Assembly (NCBI GenBank): GCA_903863315.1
Contig: CAIPBN010000735.1
Location: 1-15,911 of the forward strand
DNA: 15,911 bases
Reading direction: 5' to 3'
Origin: an uncultured Verrucomicrobiota bacterium
GTDB lineage: Bacteria; Verrucomicrobiota; Verrucomicrobiia; Limisphaerales; SXTU01
Shown in pieces: positions 14,016 through 15,911 of the stretch (position 1 is the first letter of the stretch; each line of letters begins with the position of its first letter). Under the pieces are notes generated by a model. It was not told the origin of the DNA, made no database searches, and saw nothing but the letters and a program-made list of their open reading frames with translations. The position numbers and the translations under genes are program-made.

Positions 14016-15296
14016 TCAGACTTGTTTTGCCGCCAGGCGCTCCGCCATCGCGTTGCCCGCCAGCCAGCCCGTAGTCCAGGCGGCCTGAAAATTGAAACCG
14101 CCCGTTATGCCGTCAATGTCCAGTAGTTCACCGGCAAAATACAAGCCGGGGCAAACCCGGCTCTGCATCGTCTTGAAATCCACTTCCGCCAACCGCACGC
14201 CGCCGCACGTCACGAACTCCTCCTTGTTCATGCTCTTGCCTGTCACCGCGAACTCTGACTCCACCAGCAGCCGCGCCAGCGACTGCGTTTGCGCCTTGTT
14301 CAACCCCGCCCACTGCGTCTGCTCCGCGACGCCCGCTGTCGCCACCAGCCGCTCCCACAACCGTGATGGCAAGCCGGCCAGCGATACATTCTGCACACGC
14401 TTCGCCCCCGTCAGCCCGCGCTGCTGCTGAGCGAGAGCGGTGATGCTGTCGAAGTTGTGCTCCGGCAGCCAGTTCACGCGCAACTTGAACTGGTAATTCA
14501 CTGCCGCCAGCTCCCGCGCGCCCCACGCGGACAACCGGAGAATCCCCGGCCCGCTCAAACCCCAGTGCGTGATGAGCACCGGCCCCGTCTCCTTGAGCTT
14601 CGTCCCCGCCACGCTCACCGTCGCCCGCTCCACTGCGAGGCCGGACAAGCCTTCCAGCCGCTTGTCCGTGATGTGGAACGTGAACAGCGACGGCACCGGC
14701 GGCTCAATCGTGTGCCCAAGCGAACTTGCCAGCACATCCGCCGCCTTTGCCCCGCCCGTGGCTAGGAGCAGCGCGTCGCAATCGAGCGTCCCGCTGGCTG
14801 ACAAGTGAAGTCTGAAACCTCCCTCACTCTTCCGCTCCACCCGCTCCACCCCGCAGCCCGTCCGTAACTCCACCCCTGCATCCCGCGACGCGTTCGTCAG
14901 GCAGTTGATGATGGTCTGCGACTGGTCCGTGGTCGGGAACATCCGCCCGTCCGCCTCGGTCTTCAGCACCACACCACGCGCCTCGAACCACTTCACAGTA
15001 TCCGCCGCCTGAAACCGGTGAAACGCCCCGATGAGCGCCGGCCCGCCGCGCGGATACCGCTTCGCCAGCTCCTTCGGCTCGAAGCACGAATGCGTCACAT
15101 TGCACCTTCCGCCACCGGAGATTTTGACCTTCTGCAGGACATTGGCCCCTCGCTCTAAAATCATGACCGAGCCCCGTCCCTGCAACGCCTCGGCACAGGT
15201 GATGGCTCCGAAGAAGCCCGCCGCGCCGCCGCCGACCACGACAACCCGTAGGTGACGACGTGAGGAGTCTCCATCTAAGTCTTCGGTGCCGGTCAT
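14016..15296 (-). CDS. yhiN: HI0933/YhiN-type FAD-dependent oxidoreductase
   Basis: 426-residue flavoprotein of the BaiN/YhiN (HI0933-like) family; the physiological reaction is uncertain in most bacteria. The dinucleotide-binding VVVVGGGAAGFFGA (18-31) and the family motif KISGGGRCNVTH (58-69) are present, and the C-terminal block GGVRLAEVDFKTMQS, LYFAGELLDIDGITGGFNFQ closes the FAD site. Relatives normally start right at the RVVVVGGG strand. Here 16 extra residues (MTGTEDLDGDSSRRHL) precede it, of which DSSRRHL and its flank are translated from the REP repeat at 15248-15272. Where relatives have Met there is a Leu codon made by the GTAG head of the repeat. The ATG at 15296 overlaps the transposase TGA as ATGA. 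The stop is 3 bp before lpxB. Confidence 0.93.
   Translation of the reverse strand: MTGTEDLDGDSSRRHLRVVVVGGGAAGFFGAITCAEALQGRGSVMILERGANVLQKVKISGGGRCNVTHSCFEPKELAKRYPRGGPALIGAFHRFQAADTVKWFEARGVVLKTEADGRMFPTTDQSQTIINCLTNASRDAGVELRTGCGVERVERKSEGGFRLHLSASGTLDCDALLLATGGAKAADVLASSLGHTIEPPVPSLFTFHITDKRLEGLSGLAVERATVSVAGTKLKETGPVLITHWGLSGPGILRLSAWGARELAAVNYQFKLRVNWLPEHNFDSITALAQQQRGLTGAKRVQNVSLAGLPSRLWERLVATAGVAEQTQWAGLNKAQTQSLARLLVESEFAVTGKSMNKEEFVTCGGVRLAEVDFKTMQSRVCPGLYFAGELLDIDGITGGFNFQAAWTTGWLAGNAMAERLAAKQV
15248..15272 (+). repeat. REP-like repeat with GTAG head, inner copy
   Basis: 25 bases beginning GTAGGTGACGACGTGAGGAG and ending TCTCC. The GTAG head followed by an imperfect stem (GTGAC with GTCTC, one T-T mismatch) is the layout of repetitive extragenic palindromes tied to RAYT transposases. 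It matches the copy at 15892 at 19 of the 20 bases that can be compared and has the same orientation. It lies 21 bp beyond the transposase stop and inside the first codons of the flavoprotein gene. Confidence 0.8.
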
Positions 15297-15886
15297 AGTA
15301 GCGGACGCTTGAGGTTGCCCGCATCAGCCTGCCGCAGCTTCCCATACAGTCGCCAGAACTTCGGCCAGAAATCATCAGCCAGCGGGTGAAGTTTTGGATA
15401 CCCCGGCACCACGCAGCCCGTGAACTTCCAGTCCGTCACGTTCTTCACTAGCTCCGCCTTTACTGGATTCTCCGCAATGTAGAAGCACGTTTTGGCAAAC
15501 GCGCCGTGCCGACGCTGCTCGTCGCGTAGCACGCAGTCCTGCGCCTGCGGTTGAAATTGGGCCGGGGCCAGCAGCGGCTCCAGATACGTGCGGAGAAACG
15601 CCATGCCGTTGAGCTGGTCGGAGTCGAGCCGCAGGCCCATCCAGACCAAATGGATGTGGTCAGGCATGAGGCAATACATCGGACAGAGCAACCCTTCGCG
15701 CGAGGCCGCGTGCAGCATCAACTCGCGAAAGTGCAGGTGAAATTCCGGCGTCAGCCAGCCTTGCAGTCGATCAAGGGTGGTCTGTGTCCCGTGAACCACC
15801 GCGTCGCCTTGGTAGTATTCCCGAGTGAGTCGCGGGAGCTGATACGCCCGGTTCAGTGGGTCGCGGAGTTTGCCGGGAGCACTCAT
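15293..15886 (-). CDS. REP-associated tyrosine transposase (RAYT, Y1_Tnp/IS200-like)
   Basis: 197-residue single-domain HUH nuclease of the Y1 transposase family. The metal-binding HUH pair H77/H79 sits in CLMPDHIHLVW (72-82), and the catalytic tyrosine is Y136 in FYIAENPVKAELV (135-147), followed by W and the usual short tail. RAYTs cut and rejoin single-stranded DNA at REP palindromes and are normally single-copy, vertically kept genes rather than active IS elements. All expected catalytic residues are present and the length is typical, so it may be active. Two GTAG-headed repeats flank it (15248-15272 and from 15892), the second starting 5 bp before the ATG at 15886. No ribosome-binding site is evident. 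The stop TGA overlaps the next gene's ATG, placing it first in a unit with the flavoprotein and lpxB. Confidence 0.93.
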   Translation of the reverse strand: MSAPGKLRDPLNRAYQLPRLTREYYQGDAVVHGTQTTLDRLQGWLTPEFHLHFRELMLHAASREGLLCPMYCLMPDHIHLVWMGLRLDSDQLNGMAFLRTYLEPLLAPAQFQPQAQDCVLRDEQRRHGAFAKTCFYIAENPVKAELVKNVTDWKFTGCVVPGYPKLHPLADDFWPKFWRLYGKLRQADAGNLKRPLL

Positions 15887-15891
15887 TGGCT

Positions 15892-15911
15892 GTAGGAGAC
15901 GACGTGAGGAG
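15892..15911 (+). repeat. REP-like repeat with GTAG head, outer copy, cut by window end
   Basis: Reads GTAGGAGACGACGTGAGGAG up to the last base of the window. It differs from the inner copy at one base (A for T at position 6); that change would make the GAGAC arm pair perfectly with GTCTC if the sequence continues like the inner copy. It covers the immediate upstream region of the transposase start. Confidence 0.75.

Overview
The window is high-GC chromosomal DNA from a Gram-negative bacterium. It has lpxB (lipid A synthesis), exported diheme cytochrome and PQQ-dehydrogenase-like domains, and a REP-associated tyrosine transposase. The combination of a GSDH-diheme fusion, a stand-alone DUF58 protein, Sel1 repeats, an RGG-rich protein beside a RhlE-type helicase and many small palindromic repeats looks most like Verrucomicrobiota (Pedosphaera/Limisphaerales type). 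That placement is an inference from gene style; there is no rRNA here to prove it.

Layout. 1-238 is non-coding and palindrome-bearing. 239-3139 (minus) holds an unrecognised RGG-rich protein downstream of a DEAD-box RNA helicase. 3235-6841 (plus) holds a DUF58/vWA protein, Maf, a small YkvA-like (DUF1232) protein, a repeat-like stem-loop and a GlcD-type FAD oxidase. A 272-bp non-autonomous foldback transposon (MITE) with 30-bp inverted ends and a TAA target duplication sits at 6885-7156. 7156-11557 (minus) is a possible operon read in the order rhodanese, Cys-less DsbD-N-like exported protein, beta-carbonic anhydrase with a GYF_2 tail, and exported GSDH-diheme cytochrome. A divergent Sel1-repeat gene follows (11668-12726, plus). 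12741-15886 (minus) is a tightly packed unit of RAYT transposase, YhiN-type flavoprotein and LpxB.

How the parts work together. The helicase and the RGG-rich protein suggest RNA handling. LpxB makes the lipid A disaccharide. Maf and GlcD are housekeeping or metabolic enzymes. The exported cytochrome/dehydrogenase probably oxidises a sugar or alcohol in the periplasm.

The most notable observations concern mobile DNA that has joined onto host genes. (1) A RAYT gene is flanked by two same-direction repeats with the 5'-GTAG head typical of REPs. The inner repeat replaces the expected start codon of the yhiN-like gene, so this flavoprotein now begins within transposase and REP-derived sequence, with an ATGA stop/start overlap to the RAYT. 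(2) The MITE landed inside the stop codon of the cytochrome gene and re-created the same TAG. No CRISPR array, tRNA, rRNA or recognised defence system was seen.
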